In this document: positions 26,264-35,296 of the stretch, in pieces | Layout: every line of letters starts with the position of its first letter | How positions within the stretch are numbered: the first letter of the stretch is position 1 | Origin: an uncultured bacterium | GTDB taxonomy: Bacteria; Chloroflexota; Anaerolineae; J036; Brachytrichaceae | DNA: 62,113 nucleotides | Assembly: GCA_903921365.1 (NCBI GenBank) | Contig: CAIXPS010000379.1 | Coordinates: 1-62,113, forward strand | Reading direction: 5' to 3' | Made by a program: the position numbers and the translations under genes | Notes under the pieces: model-generated | What the model was told of the DNA's origin: nothing | Database searches by the model: none | The model's input: only the letters and a program-made list of their open reading frames with translations

Positions 26264-27201
26264 TGGCTGACTTCCTGTCCACGTATGGCTCCTTGATTGT
26301 CTCGATGATCCTCGCGGCGATGCTGGGACTGTCGCTGTATCTGCCGCTGATGTCGGGGCAACTATCGCTGGCCGGGGCGGGGTTCTATGCGCTGGGCGGT
26401 TACATTGCGGCCATCCTGTCTACGAAGGTATTTACAACTTACAGCGGCGACCTGTATCCTGTCTCCTATGTGCTGATCGAGATGATCGTAGCAGGTATTG
26501 CAGCCGGCGCGCTGGCCGTCATTGTCGGTATTCTGGCGCTGCGCTTGCGCGGCGTCTATCTCGCGCTTGCGACCATCGCCTTTGTCGAAATTCTGCGCGT
26601 GCTGTCGCTCAACATCGACATCACCGGCGGGGCCATCGGCATCTTCGGCGTCCCGCAGCCGTTTGGCACACCAATCGAGTATTTGTGGATAGCATTGCCG
26701 ATGCTGCTGCTCTCGATGCTGTTTGTGTATCGGCTGGAGCGCGTTCGCACTGGCCGCGCGCTAATCGCCATACGCGAGGATGAACTGGCGGCGGAGTCGA
26801 TAGGCATCAACCCCACCTATCATAAGGTGCTCGCGTTCATGCTGAGCGCCATACTGGCGGGTTGCGTCGGCGCGCTCAGCGCGCATGTCTTGAACACATG
26901 GAACGCGCGCCAGGGCACGTTTGACGCCGCCATCGGTCACCTTGCTTTCGTGCTGGTGGGCGGTTCACGCACATTTGCCGGCCCGGTCGTCGGCGGGCTG
27001 GCGCTCACGCTGCTCCCCGAGGCGCTGCGCCAGTTGGCGGGGATCAACGGCCTGCCACCGTGGCTGGCGCAATTCCTGCGCGAGGGGCGCCTCATTCTGT
27101 ACGGTCTGCTGATCGTGCTGGGCGCGATCAACTTCCCGCAGGGGCTCATCACACCAGCAATGTTCAAGCACCACCGCGCGGCGAAGGACCCGACGACATG
27201 A
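26263..27201 (+). CDS. livM: Branched-chain amino-acid ABC transporter permease, LivM type
   Basis: A 312-residue permease partner of the preceding LivH. Motifs are LYLPLMSGQLSLAGAGFYALGGY, LRLRGVYLALATIAFVEILR, and the late AIREDELAAESIGINPTYHKVLAFMLSA, which is the loop that contacts the ATPase. GLALTLLPEALRQL near the end completes the fold. Its ATG shares a base with the livH stop and its own stop overlaps the start of livG as ATGA, so livH, livM and livG are one translational unit. Confidence 0.93.
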   Translation: MADFLSTYGSLIVSMILAAMLGLSLYLPLMSGQLSLAGAGFYALGGYIAAILSTKVFTTYSGDLYPVSYVLIEMIVAGIAAGALAVIVGILALRLRGVYLALATIAFVEILRVLSLNIDITGGAIGIFGVPQPFGTPIEYLWIALPMLLLSMLFVYRLERVRTGRALIAIREDELAAESIGINPTYHKVLAFMLSAILAGCVGALSAHVLNTWNARQGTFDAAIGHLAFVLVGGSRTFAGPVVGGLALTLLPEALRQLAGINGLPPWLAQFLREGRLILYGLLIVLGAINFPQGLITPAMFKHHRAAKDPTT

Positions 27202-28001
27202 CCGACGCACCGATTCTATCGGCCTCACCGATTCTATCGGCCTCGTCGGTGACGCACGCCTTTGGCGGTTTGATCGCCGTCGATGGTGTTTCGATCAGCG
27301 TTCAACGCGGCGAGATATTCGGATTGATTGGCCCCAACGGCGCAGGCAAGACCACGCTGTTCAACATCATGACAGGATTAATCGCGCCGAACCGTGGCAA
27401 GCTGTTCTTTGAAGGGCGCGAGACGACACGACTGCCGCCCTATCGCATCGCTGAGCGCGGCATCGGGCGCACCTTCCAGAATATCCGGCTTTTTGGCGAA
27501 TTGTCGGTGCTGGAGAACGTGATGACCGGGCGGCATACGCGCACACACAGCAATGTGCTCAGCGGCGTGCTGGGGTTGCCGGCGGCGCGCGCCGAGGAAC
27601 GCGCCACGCGCCAACAGGCCATGCAACTGATCGATAGGATCGGTCTCACAGACCGCGCACACGTCCGCGCCGGCAGCCTGCCCTATGGCGACCAGCGCCG
27701 GCTGGAGATTGTGCGCGCGCTGGCGCTCGAACCGCGCCTGTTGTTGCTCGACGAACCGGCAGCCGGGATGAACACGCGCGAGAAACAGGCGTTGAGCGAT
27801 TTCATCCGGCAGGTGCGCAACCAGTATCACCTGACCATCGTGATCATCGAGCACCATATGCCGCTGGTGATGGGCTTATGTGATCGCATCGCGGTGATGA
27901 ACTTCGGACAGTTGATCGCAATAGGCGTGCCGGCGGCGGTGCAACGCAACCCGGCGGTGATTGAGGCTTATCTGGGGAGCCGCAAGTTCGTTGATCGGTG
28001 A
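27198..28001 (+). CDS. livG: Branched-chain amino-acid ABC transporter ATPase, LivG type
   Basis: A 267-residue ABC ATPase. Walker A GPNGAGKT, the LivG-specific RTFQNIRLFGELSVLENVM, a signature-like SLPYGDQRRLEIVRAL (SYG/LSGGQ variant usual for LivG), Walker B LLLLDEPAAGM, and the H-loop IIEHHMPLVM are all present. The N-terminus carries PILSAS twice, from an 18-bp tandem duplication at 27210-27245. A LivF-type second ATPase is expected next, but the following gene is on the other strand, so the partner is elsewhere or LivG acts as a homodimer. Confidence 0.94.
   Translation: MTDAPILSASPILSASSVTHAFGGLIAVDGVSISVQRGEIFGLIGPNGAGKTTLFNIMTGLIAPNRGKLFFEGRETTRLPPYRIAERGIGRTFQNIRLFGELSVLENVMTGRHTRTHSNVLSGVLGLPAARAEERATRQQAMQLIDRIGLTDRAHVRAGSLPYGDQRRLEIVRALALEPRLLLLDEPAAGMNTREKQALSDFIRQVRNQYHLTIVIIEHHMPLVMGLCDRIAVMNFGQLIAIGVPAAVQRNPAVIEAYLGSRKFVDR
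27210..27245 (+). repeat. 18-bp tandem duplication in livG 5' end
   Basis: Two copies of CCGATTCTATCGGCCTC, differing only at the last base of the 18-bp unit, add six codons (PILSAS) before the ABC domain. Confidence 0.9.
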
Positions 28002-28024
28002 CGGTTTCTAACCGATGCTGCTAC

Positions 28025-29176
28025 TCACGTCCGTTCGCGCGGGTCAAACAACCGTGCATGGTCTTCGAGCGCGAAGCGGTCAGTCATCCCGGCGATGTAG
28101 TAACACACCACGCGCTCCTTGGGCTGGCTGGCCAGCCGCGCACTTGGTCCGGGGGGCAGGATGCGCGGTTCGTTGTTGTAGGCGCGGAACAGGTCCTCAA
28201 TGACGCGGTCGGACTTGGTGTGCATGCGCAGCACACGATAGTTGCGGTACAGGCGCTCGTACAAGAAGTCCTTCAACTCGCGGTTCAATGCGCGCGTCTC
28301 ATCGACGTAACCCACCAGCACGCTCGGATACCGGCGGACGTCGTCGGGACTGTTCACGCCGGAAGCCTCGATGCGGCGCGATGTCTCTGTGAGCAGATCG
28401 GTGACCATCAGGTTGATCAGCCTGCGGATGATGCGGTGGCGCGCCTGTTCGGTGTACAACTCGTCGCCGCTGATGCCGGCTGACTCGCACGCCCGTTTCC
28501 ACCAGCCTACATGCGCCACGTCGCGAATGTCAATCAGCCCGGAACGCAGGCCGTCATCCACGTCATGTGTGTTGTAGGCCAACTCATCCGCCAGCGAGGC
28601 GATCTGGGATTCGAGCGTGCCGCGCAGTGCCGGTTCATACGCGGATTCAGAATGGACGTCATACTCAGTCTCGTGCTTGACCAGCCCTTCGCGAAATTCG
28701 TAGGTCAGGTTCAACCCTGGAAAATCGGGGTAGCGGTTCTCCAGTTCGGTCACGATCAGATAACTGTGGCGGTTGTGGTCGAACCCGCCATGCTGCTGCA
28801 TCAGCCCAGAAAGTCTGGCTTCACCAGAGTGGCCGAATGGCGGATGACCGAGGTCGTGCGCCAGGCAGACGCCCTCAACCAGATCCTCATTGGCGCCCAG
28901 GCTCCGCGCGAGGGTGCGCCCGATCTGCGCCACCTCAAGCGTGTGCGTGATGCGCGTGCGGTAGTAGTCGCCCTCTGTGGCGATGAATACCTGGGTCTTG
29001 CCCTGCAAACGGCGGAAGGCGGTGGTGTGCAGCACGCGCTCGCGGTCGCGTTGGAACGCAGTGCGGTAGGGGGCTTCGGGTTCCGCATATGCCCGCCCGC
29101 GTGATTCGGCGCTTTTAACGGCATAGGGCGCCAAGGTTAGCGCTTCGTTCTTCTCGAGTTGTTGTCGCGTCCGCAT
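28025..29176 (-). CDS. dgt: Deoxyguanosinetriphosphate triphosphohydrolase-like protein
   Basis: A 383-residue HD-domain enzyme that hydrolyses dNTPs to deoxynucleoside and triphosphate. The metal-site residues are visible: His78 in RITHTLEVAQIGR, His107-Asp108 in CLAHDLGHPPFGHSGE (also His111 and His116), and a late Asp in LADELAYNTHDVDDGL. The N-terminus YRTAFQRDRERVLHTTAFRRLQGKTQV matches the short Dgt-like subgroup, which is allosterically controlled by dNTPs. Its start lacks a Shine-Dalgarno, and TAGAAT ends 6 nt upstream, indicating a leaderless mRNA. The gene converges on the liv operon. Confidence 0.93.
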   Translation of the reverse strand: MRTRQQLEKNEALTLAPYAVKSAESRGRAYAEPEAPYRTAFQRDRERVLHTTAFRRLQGKTQVFIATEGDYYRTRITHTLEVAQIGRTLARSLGANEDLVEGVCLAHDLGHPPFGHSGEARLSGLMQQHGGFDHNRHSYLIVTELENRYPDFPGLNLTYEFREGLVKHETEYDVHSESAYEPALRGTLESQIASLADELAYNTHDVDDGLRSGLIDIRDVAHVGWWKRACESAGISGDELYTEQARHRIIRRLINLMVTDLLTETSRRIEASGVNSPDDVRRYPSVLVGYVDETRALNRELKDFLYERLYRNYRVLRMHTKSDRVIEDLFRAYNNEPRILPPGPSARLASQPKERVVCYYIAGMTDRFALEDHARLFDPRERT

Positions 29177-29182
29177 GGTTGA

Positions 29183-29188
29183 ATTCTA
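29183..29188 (-). promoter_or_regulatory. TAGAAT -10 of dgt, leaderless layout
   Basis: Minus-strand TAGAAT is separated from the ATG at 29176 by TCAACC. TTAGCG with a 16-bp spacer is the best -35 and is weak. Confidence 0.5.
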
Positions 29189-29250
29189 CACTTTATAATC
29201 AGATCGCTAAGGTTTGTGTAAGACGGGCATGGTAGTATTTCATCATATAA

Positions 29251-30201
29251 ATGAAGCCTGTACAGACATTCGCCGCCCGCCTGATCGATAACGTTGAAAA
29301 GGTGATCTACGGCAAACGCGACATCGTAGAACTAACGGCGATCTGCCTGTTGTGCCAGGGACACCTTCTGATCGAGGATGTGCCCGGCGTTGGTAAGACA
29401 ATGCTGGCGAAGGCGTTGGCAAAGTCCATCGGCGGCGAGTTCAAGCGCATCCAGTTCACTCCCGATATGCTGCCGGCGGACGTGACTGGAGCCTCGATCT
29501 ACAACCAGAAGACTGGCGAGTTTGAATTCCGCGCCGGCCCAATCATGGCGCAGATCGTCCTCGCGGACGAGATCAACCGCGCCACACCCAAGACGCAAGC
29601 CGCCATGCTCGAAGCGATGGAAGAGCACCAGGTGACCGTGGATGGCATGACGCACATGCTGGCGCAACCCTTCCTGGTGCTGGCTACGCAAAACCCGATC
29701 GAGTACGAAGGCACCTTCCCGCTGCCCGAGGCGCAACTCGATCGTTTCCTGATGCGCATCTCGCTGGGGTATCCGTCTGCTGAACAACAGGTCGCGATCC
29801 TTGACGCGCAACAGTTCGCGCACCCGATCGATAGCATCGCGCAGGTGACGACCACCGGTGACCTTCTGGCTATGCAGGAGCAACTCAAGTCGGTATATGT
29901 GGATACGTTGATCAAGCAGTACATCGTGCAGATTGTGGATCGCACGCGCTCACACGCCGATGTTTATCTCGGCGCCAGCCCGCGCGGCGCGCTGGCGATG
30001 TATCGCACTTCCCAGGCGCGTGCCGCCCTGCGCAACCGCGATTACGTGATCCCCGATGACGTGAAGGCGCTGGCGCGCGCGACGCTCAGCCATCGCATCA
30101 TCATCAGCCCCTCTGCGCGCATCAAAGACACCAACGCCGACGGCATCCTGGAAGAAATCCTGCGCAACACGCCGGTCCCTGGAACAAAGGTGCGCGCCTG
30201 A
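29251..30201 (+). CDS. MoxR-family AAA+ ATPase
   Basis: A 316-residue AAA+ ATPase of the MoxR/RavA group. Walker A is VPGVGKT (44-50), Walker B is [24 protein letters not shown], and sensor 1 is [23 protein letters not shown]. MoxR proteins act as chaperones that mature metalloproteins or surface complexes, usually with DUF58 and VWA-domain partners. Here a DUF58 gene starts 23 bp downstream, but no VWA gene follows, so this is a minimal two-gene module. No Shine-Dalgarno is visible before ATG 29251. Confidence 0.95.
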   Translation: MKPVQTFAARLIDNVEKVIYGKRDIVELTAICLLCQGHLLIEDVPGVGKTMLAKALAKSIGGEFKRIQFTPDMLPADVTGASIYNQKTGEFEFRAGPIMAQIVLADEINRATPKTQAAMLEAMEEHQVTVDGMTHMLAQPFLVLATQNPIEYEGTFPLPEAQLDRFLMRISLGYPSAEQQVAILDAQQFAHPIDSIAQVTTTGDLLAMQEQLKSVYVDTLIKQYIVQIVDRTRSHADVYLGASPRGALAMYRTSQARAALRNRDYVIPDDVKALARATLSHRIIISPSARIKDTNADGILEEILRNTPVPGTKVRA

Positions 30202-30224
30202 GTCGGTATCGCGTCATTCTGGTA

Positions 30225-31460
30225 TTGTTCGTCGTGACGCTGGCGGGCGCATTCTACAGCGGCAGGTCGTTGTGGTGGAGTTTTGCCGGCGCGCTCTTTG
30301 CCCTCATTTTGGTGTCGGTGCTATGGGCGTGGCTGGGCGTCAACTGGTTGCGCATCCGCCGGCGCACGCTGACGCGCGTAGCGCAGGCCGGTGAAACACT
30401 CACCGAAGAGTTCATCATCTCAAACCTCAGCGCCATCCCCAAGCTGTTTGTTGAAATTCGCGATTTCTCCAACTTGCCCGGTCACTATGCCAGCCGCGTG
30501 GTTGGGCTGATCGGCGCGAACAAGTGGCGCGGCTGGAAGACATCCACTTTCTGCGCGTGGCGCGGGCGCTATACGCTCGGCCCGATGAAGGTGCGCAGCG
30601 GCGATCCACTCGGCATCTATCAGATGGAGCGATCGATCGATAAACTTACCAGCATACTGGTGTATCCGGCAGTATGGGTGTTCGGCGAATTTCCGCTGCC
30701 GGCCGGGTACCTCCCCGGCGGGCTGGCGTTGCGGCGGCGCACACATTACGTCACGACAAACGCCGCCGGGGTGCGCGACTACACCAACGGCGATGTGATC
30801 AACCGCATCCACTGGCCGCTCAGCATCAAACGCCAGCGTCTCACGGTGAAAGAGTTCGATCTGGATCCGATGTCTGAGATATGGATCATGCTTGATCTGG
30901 AGCGCAACGCACAGACGCGCGCTCCCGCCCCCGCCGGCGAGGAAAACGAGCAGTTGGAAGTGATCCCCGCATCGACGGGCGCCTTTATTCTGCCTGCACG
31001 GACAGAAGAGTACGCGATTTCGATGGCCGCATCGGTCGCGCAACATTTCCTGAAGCAGAATAAAGACATCGGGTTGGTTTGCTACAGCCATCATCGCGAG
31101 GTAGTTGCTTGCGAGCGCGGCGAACGCCAGAACAGCAAGATCATGGAGATGCTGGCGGCGTTGCAAGCCGACGGCGCAACGCCGTTCGACCGCGTGTTGC
31201 ACGCTGAGGGCGCGCTCCTGCCGCGCGGCGCAACCATCATCGCGATCTCGGCCTCGCCGGACCCAGCATGGGCGATTTCAGTGCAGCAGAGGGTGCGCAG
31301 CGGTCAACGCGTGGTCGCCATTGTGATCGACGGCGCAACTTTCGGCGGCGCCGCGCCGTCCACGCCCGTAATCACAGGACTGATTGACACTGGGGCAGTG
31401 GTGCGCGTCGTCAAACGAGGAGACTCGCTCTCGGATGCGATTGAGCGACTGGTATTGTGA
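30225..31460 (+). CDS. DUF58 domain protein, MoxR partner
   Basis: A 411-residue protein with two N-terminal hydrophobic segments (VVTLAGAFYSGRSLWWSFAGALFALILVSVLWAWLGV region) followed by a conserved cytoplasmic or extracytoplasmic part. The DUF58 signature is AAGVRDYTNGDVINRIHWPLSIKRQRLTVKEF, and a VWA-like fold with IMLDLER follows. It works with the MoxR ATPase just upstream. No ATG or GTG exists at the expected position; TTG 30225 is the first plausible start, and translation is probably coupled to moxR. Precise substrate protein unknown. Confidence 0.88.
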   Translation: MFVVTLAGAFYSGRSLWWSFAGALFALILVSVLWAWLGVNWLRIRRRTLTRVAQAGETLTEEFIISNLSAIPKLFVEIRDFSNLPGHYASRVVGLIGANKWRGWKTSTFCAWRGRYTLGPMKVRSGDPLGIYQMERSIDKLTSILVYPAVWVFGEFPLPAGYLPGGLALRRRTHYVTTNAAGVRDYTNGDVINRIHWPLSIKRQRLTVKEFDLDPMSEIWIMLDLERNAQTRAPAPAGEENEQLEVIPASTGAFILPARTEEYAISMAASVAQHFLKQNKDIGLVCYSHHREVVACERGERQNSKIMEMLAALQADGATPFDRVLHAEGALLPRGATIIAISASPDPAWAISVQQRVRSGQRVVAIVIDGATFGGAAPSTPVITGLIDTGAVVRVVKRGDSLSDAIERLVL

Positions 31461-31468
31461 CCTGCAAC

Positions 31469-31501
31469 CCTTGCGAAAGGCGCATATCGCCCTTCGCAAG
31501 G
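31469..31501. terminator. Bidirectional hairpin between DUF58 gene and PFK gene
   Basis: CCTTGCGAAAGGCG and CGCCCTTCGCAAGG pair over 14 bp with one mismatch and a 5-nt loop, between two converging stops. Confidence 0.7.
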
Positions 31502-31514
31502 CTGTGATGTTGTG

Positions 31515-33758
31515 CTAATCGATTTTCGTGACGTCCGGGCCGGTCTGTGAGAGCTCTTCGCAGATGGCGCGCAAGCTCAACCACCACTGTTCCTTCGGGC
31601 GCATGAACGCGGCGTCGACCAGGCGCGGCATATCCTCGATATTGGTGAACTTGACGTGTCCGCCCACCAGACCGATGAACGCGCTATCGGATCCATTCGC
31701 CTCGCCTTTCTCGCTGAGGAACTCCACGCTGAGCCTCGCGAGCCGGGTAGCCTGAATGCGGTCGAATGGAGACGGGTCGCCGCCCTGTTGCAGGTGCCCG
31801 AGGATTGCGGGACGCACATCGAACAGCTTCTTGCCTTCTTCCTCAAACAGCGCGCACATAAAATCGGTGGTATAGAGCGCGTTGGCCTGCTCGTTGCGGA
31901 TCACCAGGCTGAGACGCTTGCCCTCCTGGAAGCCCTTGATCATGGTCAGCAGGTCGGCGTAAAGGTCCTTCATCCGCACGCCGTCTTCGTGCATGTACAC
32001 ATGCTCGGCGCCGGTGGCCAGACCGCTCATCAGCGCGAGGTAGCCGCAATAGCGCCCCATGACCTCAACGACGAAGCAGCGCCGCGCCGCCACCGCCGAC
32101 TGCTTGATCTTGTCGATTGCCTCGACGATGCTGTTCAATGCCGTATCAGCGCCGATGCTCAACTCGGAATTTGGCAGGTTATTGTCGATCGTGGCGGGCA
32201 AACCGATCGTCGGGATGTCAAATGCCGGGTACTGCGCGCGCTCGTTATACAGTTTGAGCGCGGCTTCATAGGCCGTCCATCCGCCGATGATCATCAGCCC
32301 TTCGATGTTGTGGCTTTCGAGCTGGCGCGCCACGGCATACAGGTCGGCGCCGCTGGGAACCCGGCGACTGGTGCCCAATAGCGACCCGCCCATCGGCCCC
32401 CAGCCGGACACACTCATCCAGCCAAATTCTTCAATTTCATTGCGCACCAGTCCCTCGAACCCATTGTGGACGGCGAGCACAGTATGGCCGCGATCCAGCG
32501 CCAGGCGAGTGGCCGCGCGCACGGCGGTGTTCATACCTGGCGTCGGCGCGCCAGCAGTAAGGATGGCCAGGCGCATGCGCCGGCGACCCGGCACTGGCGG
32601 GTGGGGCAACGCGCGCACCATCGTGCGCAGCGTGCGAAACGCATCCTTGAAACTACCGCCGCGCAGTTCGAGCGCGCGTTCGTAATCGTGCGCTGCGATG
32701 GCTTCCGCGACGGCGCGGGTCTGTGTCACGCATTCCATCAGCGGACGGCTGCGGATGCGGTTGTAGCGCATGCCCATCAGTTGCGGCTCGCGTTCAGGCG
32801 TGGACGCCAGCAACTCCTCGACGGCCGCATGCCCAAGCAGCGTGCTCATCCAGCGGTCGAACGCGCTTGGGGCGCCGCCGCGCTGGATGTGACCGAGAAT
32901 TGTCACACGGACGTCTTCGCCCAACCGCTCTTCCAACACCTTGCACTCGCGCGCGCTGCTGATCGGGTTGCCGTTGCGGTCGCGCGCGCCCTCAGCGACG
33001 ACGATAATGCTGTCGCGCCGGCCGGCCTTGCGCCCTGCCGCCACAACTTCGCACATGGCGTTCTCCCAGTTATCGGTGTCGGGCGGGCTTTCAGGGATCA
33101 AGACCCAGTCGGCGCCGCCTGCGATCGCGCTCATCAGCGCGAGATATCCACAGTTGCGCCCCATCACTTCGACGACAAAGGAACGCTGGTGACTGGCAGC
33201 CGTGCTGCTGATCTGATCGAGCGCGGTGGTGATGCGATGAAGCGCAGTGTCGGCGCCGATGGTCATGTCGGTGCCCGTAAAGTCATTATCAATCGAGCCG
33301 ACCATGCCCACAATTGCGAGGAAGGGGTGCTGATCGGCAATCTCCGGCGTGATCTGACCGGTCGCGACAAGCTCAGCAAGCAACCCCGACCACTCCTGGC
33401 GGAAGAGATTTGCGCCGGTGAGGCTGCCATCGCCGCCGATAACCACCAGACGGTCGATATCTTTGTCGAGTAGGTTCCTGGCTGCTTTGAGCCGTCCTTC
33501 ACGCGTGCGGAACACGGCGCTGCGCGCTGTGCCGATGACGGTGCCGCCGCGCTGCATGATGCCGCCGGCGTCGTCCCACGTTAGCGCGCGGATGCGATCA
33601 CCGCCCTCAACCATTCCCTGGTAGCCTTCGTAGATAGCATAGACGGCTACCCCGCGACTCAGCGCCGTTCGCACAACGGCGCGCAAAGCGGCGTTCATAC
33701 CCGGTGCATCACCGCCGCTGGTGAGGACGCCGATTGATTTCGTTGTTGTATTTGTCAT
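31515..33758 (-). CDS. Duplicated (eukaryote-style) ATP-dependent 6-phosphofructokinase
   Basis: A 747-residue fusion of two PFK domains. The N-half (about 8-385) is catalytic in appearance: GGDAPGMNA, ATP-site GGDGS at 108-112, and VGSIDNDFTGTDMTIGADTALHRI-type active site with Asp157. The C-half (about 395-747) has TPGMNTAVRA and PATIDNN at 521-527 followed by SIGADTALN, but its ATP motif is GGWTA (492-496), so it cannot bind Mg-ATP normally and is probably regulatory. This matches fungal and animal PFK architecture and is rare in bacteria. Start ATG 33758 chosen; GTG 33788 is an alternative. It follows the PPi-PFK gene on the same strand behind a strong terminator. Confidence 0.93.
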   Translation of the reverse strand: MTNTTTKSIGVLTSGGDAPGMNAALRAVVRTALSRGVAVYAIYEGYQGMVEGGDRIRALTWDDAGGIMQRGGTVIGTARSAVFRTREGRLKAARNLLDKDIDRLVVIGGDGSLTGANLFRQEWSGLLAELVATGQITPEIADQHPFLAIVGMVGSIDNDFTGTDMTIGADTALHRITTALDQISSTAASHQRSFVVEVMGRNCGYLALMSAIAGGADWVLIPESPPDTDNWENAMCEVVAAGRKAGRRDSIIVVAEGARDRNGNPISSARECKVLEERLGEDVRVTILGHIQRGGAPSAFDRWMSTLLGHAAVEELLASTPEREPQLMGMRYNRIRSRPLMECVTQTRAVAEAIAAHDYERALELRGGSFKDAFRTLRTMVRALPHPPVPGRRRMRLAILTAGAPTPGMNTAVRAATRLALDRGHTVLAVHNGFEGLVRNEIEEFGWMSVSGWGPMGGSLLGTSRRVPSGADLYAVARQLESHNIEGLMIIGGWTAYEAALKLYNERAQYPAFDIPTIGLPATIDNNLPNSELSIGADTALNSIVEAIDKIKQSAVAARRCFVVEVMGRYCGYLALMSGLATGAEHVYMHEDGVRMKDLYADLLTMIKGFQEGKRLSLVIRNEQANALYTTDFMCALFEEEGKKLFDVRPAILGHLQQGGDPSPFDRIQATRLARLSVEFLSEKGEANGSDSAFIGLVGGHVKFTNIEDMPRLVDAAFMRPKEQWWLSLRAICEELSQTGPDVTKID

Positions 33759-33862
33759 CGTGAAACCATTCCTGTCCGCCTGCGGCACTCTACACTGCAG
33801 ACGCTACAGCAAGGATATTACACCAGAGAATTCAATGCCGTCACCCTGGGCGGAAAAACAAA

Positions 33863-33894
33863 CGCAGGTTCAGAATGGCCGTTCTGAACCTGCG
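33863..33894 (-). terminator. Intrinsic terminator of PPi-PFK gene
   Basis: CGCAGGTTCAGAA-TGGCCG-TTCTGAACCTGCG is a perfect 13-bp stem with a 6-nt loop; on the minus strand it is followed by TTTGTTTTT. It lies 26 bp after the PPi-PFK stop. Confidence 0.9.
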
Positions 33895-33920
33895 CAAACG
33901 TGACGTCTCGACAATTCGGC

Positions 33921-35081
33921 CTAATACAAGAACATCGGCTTGCCGTCGACGTGGCGAACTTTCGGCACGTAGTTGACGCTGTCGTACAACTCATCCACGT
34001 CCACGCGCTTAAGACCCTGCATGATGGTCGAGATTGGCACGCTGGTGTAAGTGCCGTTGCGCAACGCGACCATGCGGTTTGACGCGCCGCGGCGAATCAG
34101 CAGCATGGCCATATTGGCGTAGTTCACGGCGACCATCAGATCGAGTGAGTCCGGTGCGCCAGAGCGCATCAGGTAGCTGACTTGCTGGTACAGGATGTCC
34201 TCGCCAGTGATCTTCTTCAGCGCCTCGCCGGTAATCTGGCCGATGCCGCCAAGCTTCTGGTGACCATAAGCGTCCGCCTGGCCGTACTCGACAATCTTGC
34301 CGCCGACCATCTGCGCGCCTTCCGAGATCGTAACCATGGCATAGTGGCTGGGGTTGCTGCGCTTATCGTCCATGATCATCGCAGCCAGTTTCTCCGGGTC
34401 AAAGTGCACTTCGGAGATGAGGGCGCGATCGACGCCGGCGAGATATGACGCCATCAGCGAGGTCTCACCGCTGTTGCGGCCGAACAACTCGACTACGGCG
34501 ATGCGCTCGTGGCTGCCTGCGCTGGTGCGCAACTGATGGATGAACTCGACACTGCGCGTGACGGCGGTGGAGAAGCCGATGCAGTAATCGGTGCCGAACA
34601 CATCGTTGTCCATCGTCTTGGGGATAGCCACGATGTGGAACCCTTCGCGATGCAGGCGCTCGGCATAGCTCAGCGTGTCATCGCCGCCGATTGGCACCAG
34701 CACATCGACGCCCAATTTGTCGAGCACCTTTAGCACATGCGGTGTGAAGTCATGGCGGGTCTTTTCATCTTCTTCAGCGTGCGGGACGCGCAGAAACTCG
34801 GGGATGTCGGCTGTGCGCACCTTGCCGGGATTGGTGCGGCTGGTGTGCAGCATGGTGCCGCCGGTTCGGTCGATCGTGCGCACGCGCTGTTTGTCGAGTG
34901 GGATGATCCAGTCGTGTTGCGCGCTCGGGTCGTCCAGGTTGTAATTGAGCAACCCGCCCCAGCCTCTACGAATGCCGACGACCTCGTAGCCCTCGTCTAT
35001 GGCGCTGTAGACCAGCGCCTTGATACACGGGTTCAGTCCGGGCACATCACCGCCGCCGGTGAGAATTCCTAAACGCTTCAT
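33921..35081 (-). CDS. Pyrophosphate-dependent 6-phosphofructokinase
   Basis: A 386-residue PFK. The residues that separate PPi- from ATP-enzymes are of PPi type: GGDDT (132-136, second Asp instead of Gly) and PKTMDND (154-160, Lys155). [16 protein letters not shown] opens the protein and [14 protein letters not shown] is the substrate loop. PPi-PFK catalyses the reversible fructose-6-phosphate phosphorylation in glycolysis and gluconeogenesis. Beside a duplicated ATP-PFK, it gives this locus both irreversible and reversible options. AGAAGGA precedes ATG 35081 at short spacing. Confidence 0.92.
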   Translation of the reverse strand: MKRLGILTGGGDVPGLNPCIKALVYSAIDEGYEVVGIRRGWGGLLNYNLDDPSAQHDWIIPLDKQRVRTIDRTGGTMLHTSRTNPGKVRTADIPEFLRVPHAEEDEKTRHDFTPHVLKVLDKLGVDVLVPIGGDDTLSYAERLHREGFHIVAIPKTMDNDVFGTDYCIGFSTAVTRSVEFIHQLRTSAGSHERIAVVELFGRNSGETSLMASYLAGVDRALISEVHFDPEKLAAMIMDDKRSNPSHYAMVTISEGAQMVGGKIVEYGQADAYGHQKLGGIGQITGEALKKITGEDILYQQVSYLMRSGAPDSLDLMVAVNYANMAMLLIRRGASNRMVALRNGTYTSVPISTIMQGLKRVDVDELYDSVNYVPKVRHVDGKPMFLY

Positions 35082-35275
35082 TCCTTCTGACTCCTCTATT
35101 TTTAGTGAATATATTAATGTGTGGCGACCCTGTCTCCGGGCTGCATGCCACTTGCTGACTGGTAAAACGCGCGCCGCTCAACTGGCCCATGCGCTCCGTC
35201 GCTTAGTATAGTTGAACACGCTTTTTCGCGCTAAGGCGCCATGAACTGCCTTCGCGGGATGGGAACACGGGCGCG

Positions 35276-35291
35276 CATCGGGACGGCGCCC
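35276..35291. repeat. GGGACGGCGCCCG dispersed hairpin, copy 3
   Basis: ATCGGGACGGCGCCCG shares its core with the copies at 23662-23683 and 23729-23744. With the upstream ACGGGCGC (35267-35274) it can also form an 8-bp stem with GCGCCCGT, which may terminate the minus-strand response-regulator transcript. Confidence 0.55.
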
Positions 35292-35296
35292 GTTCC

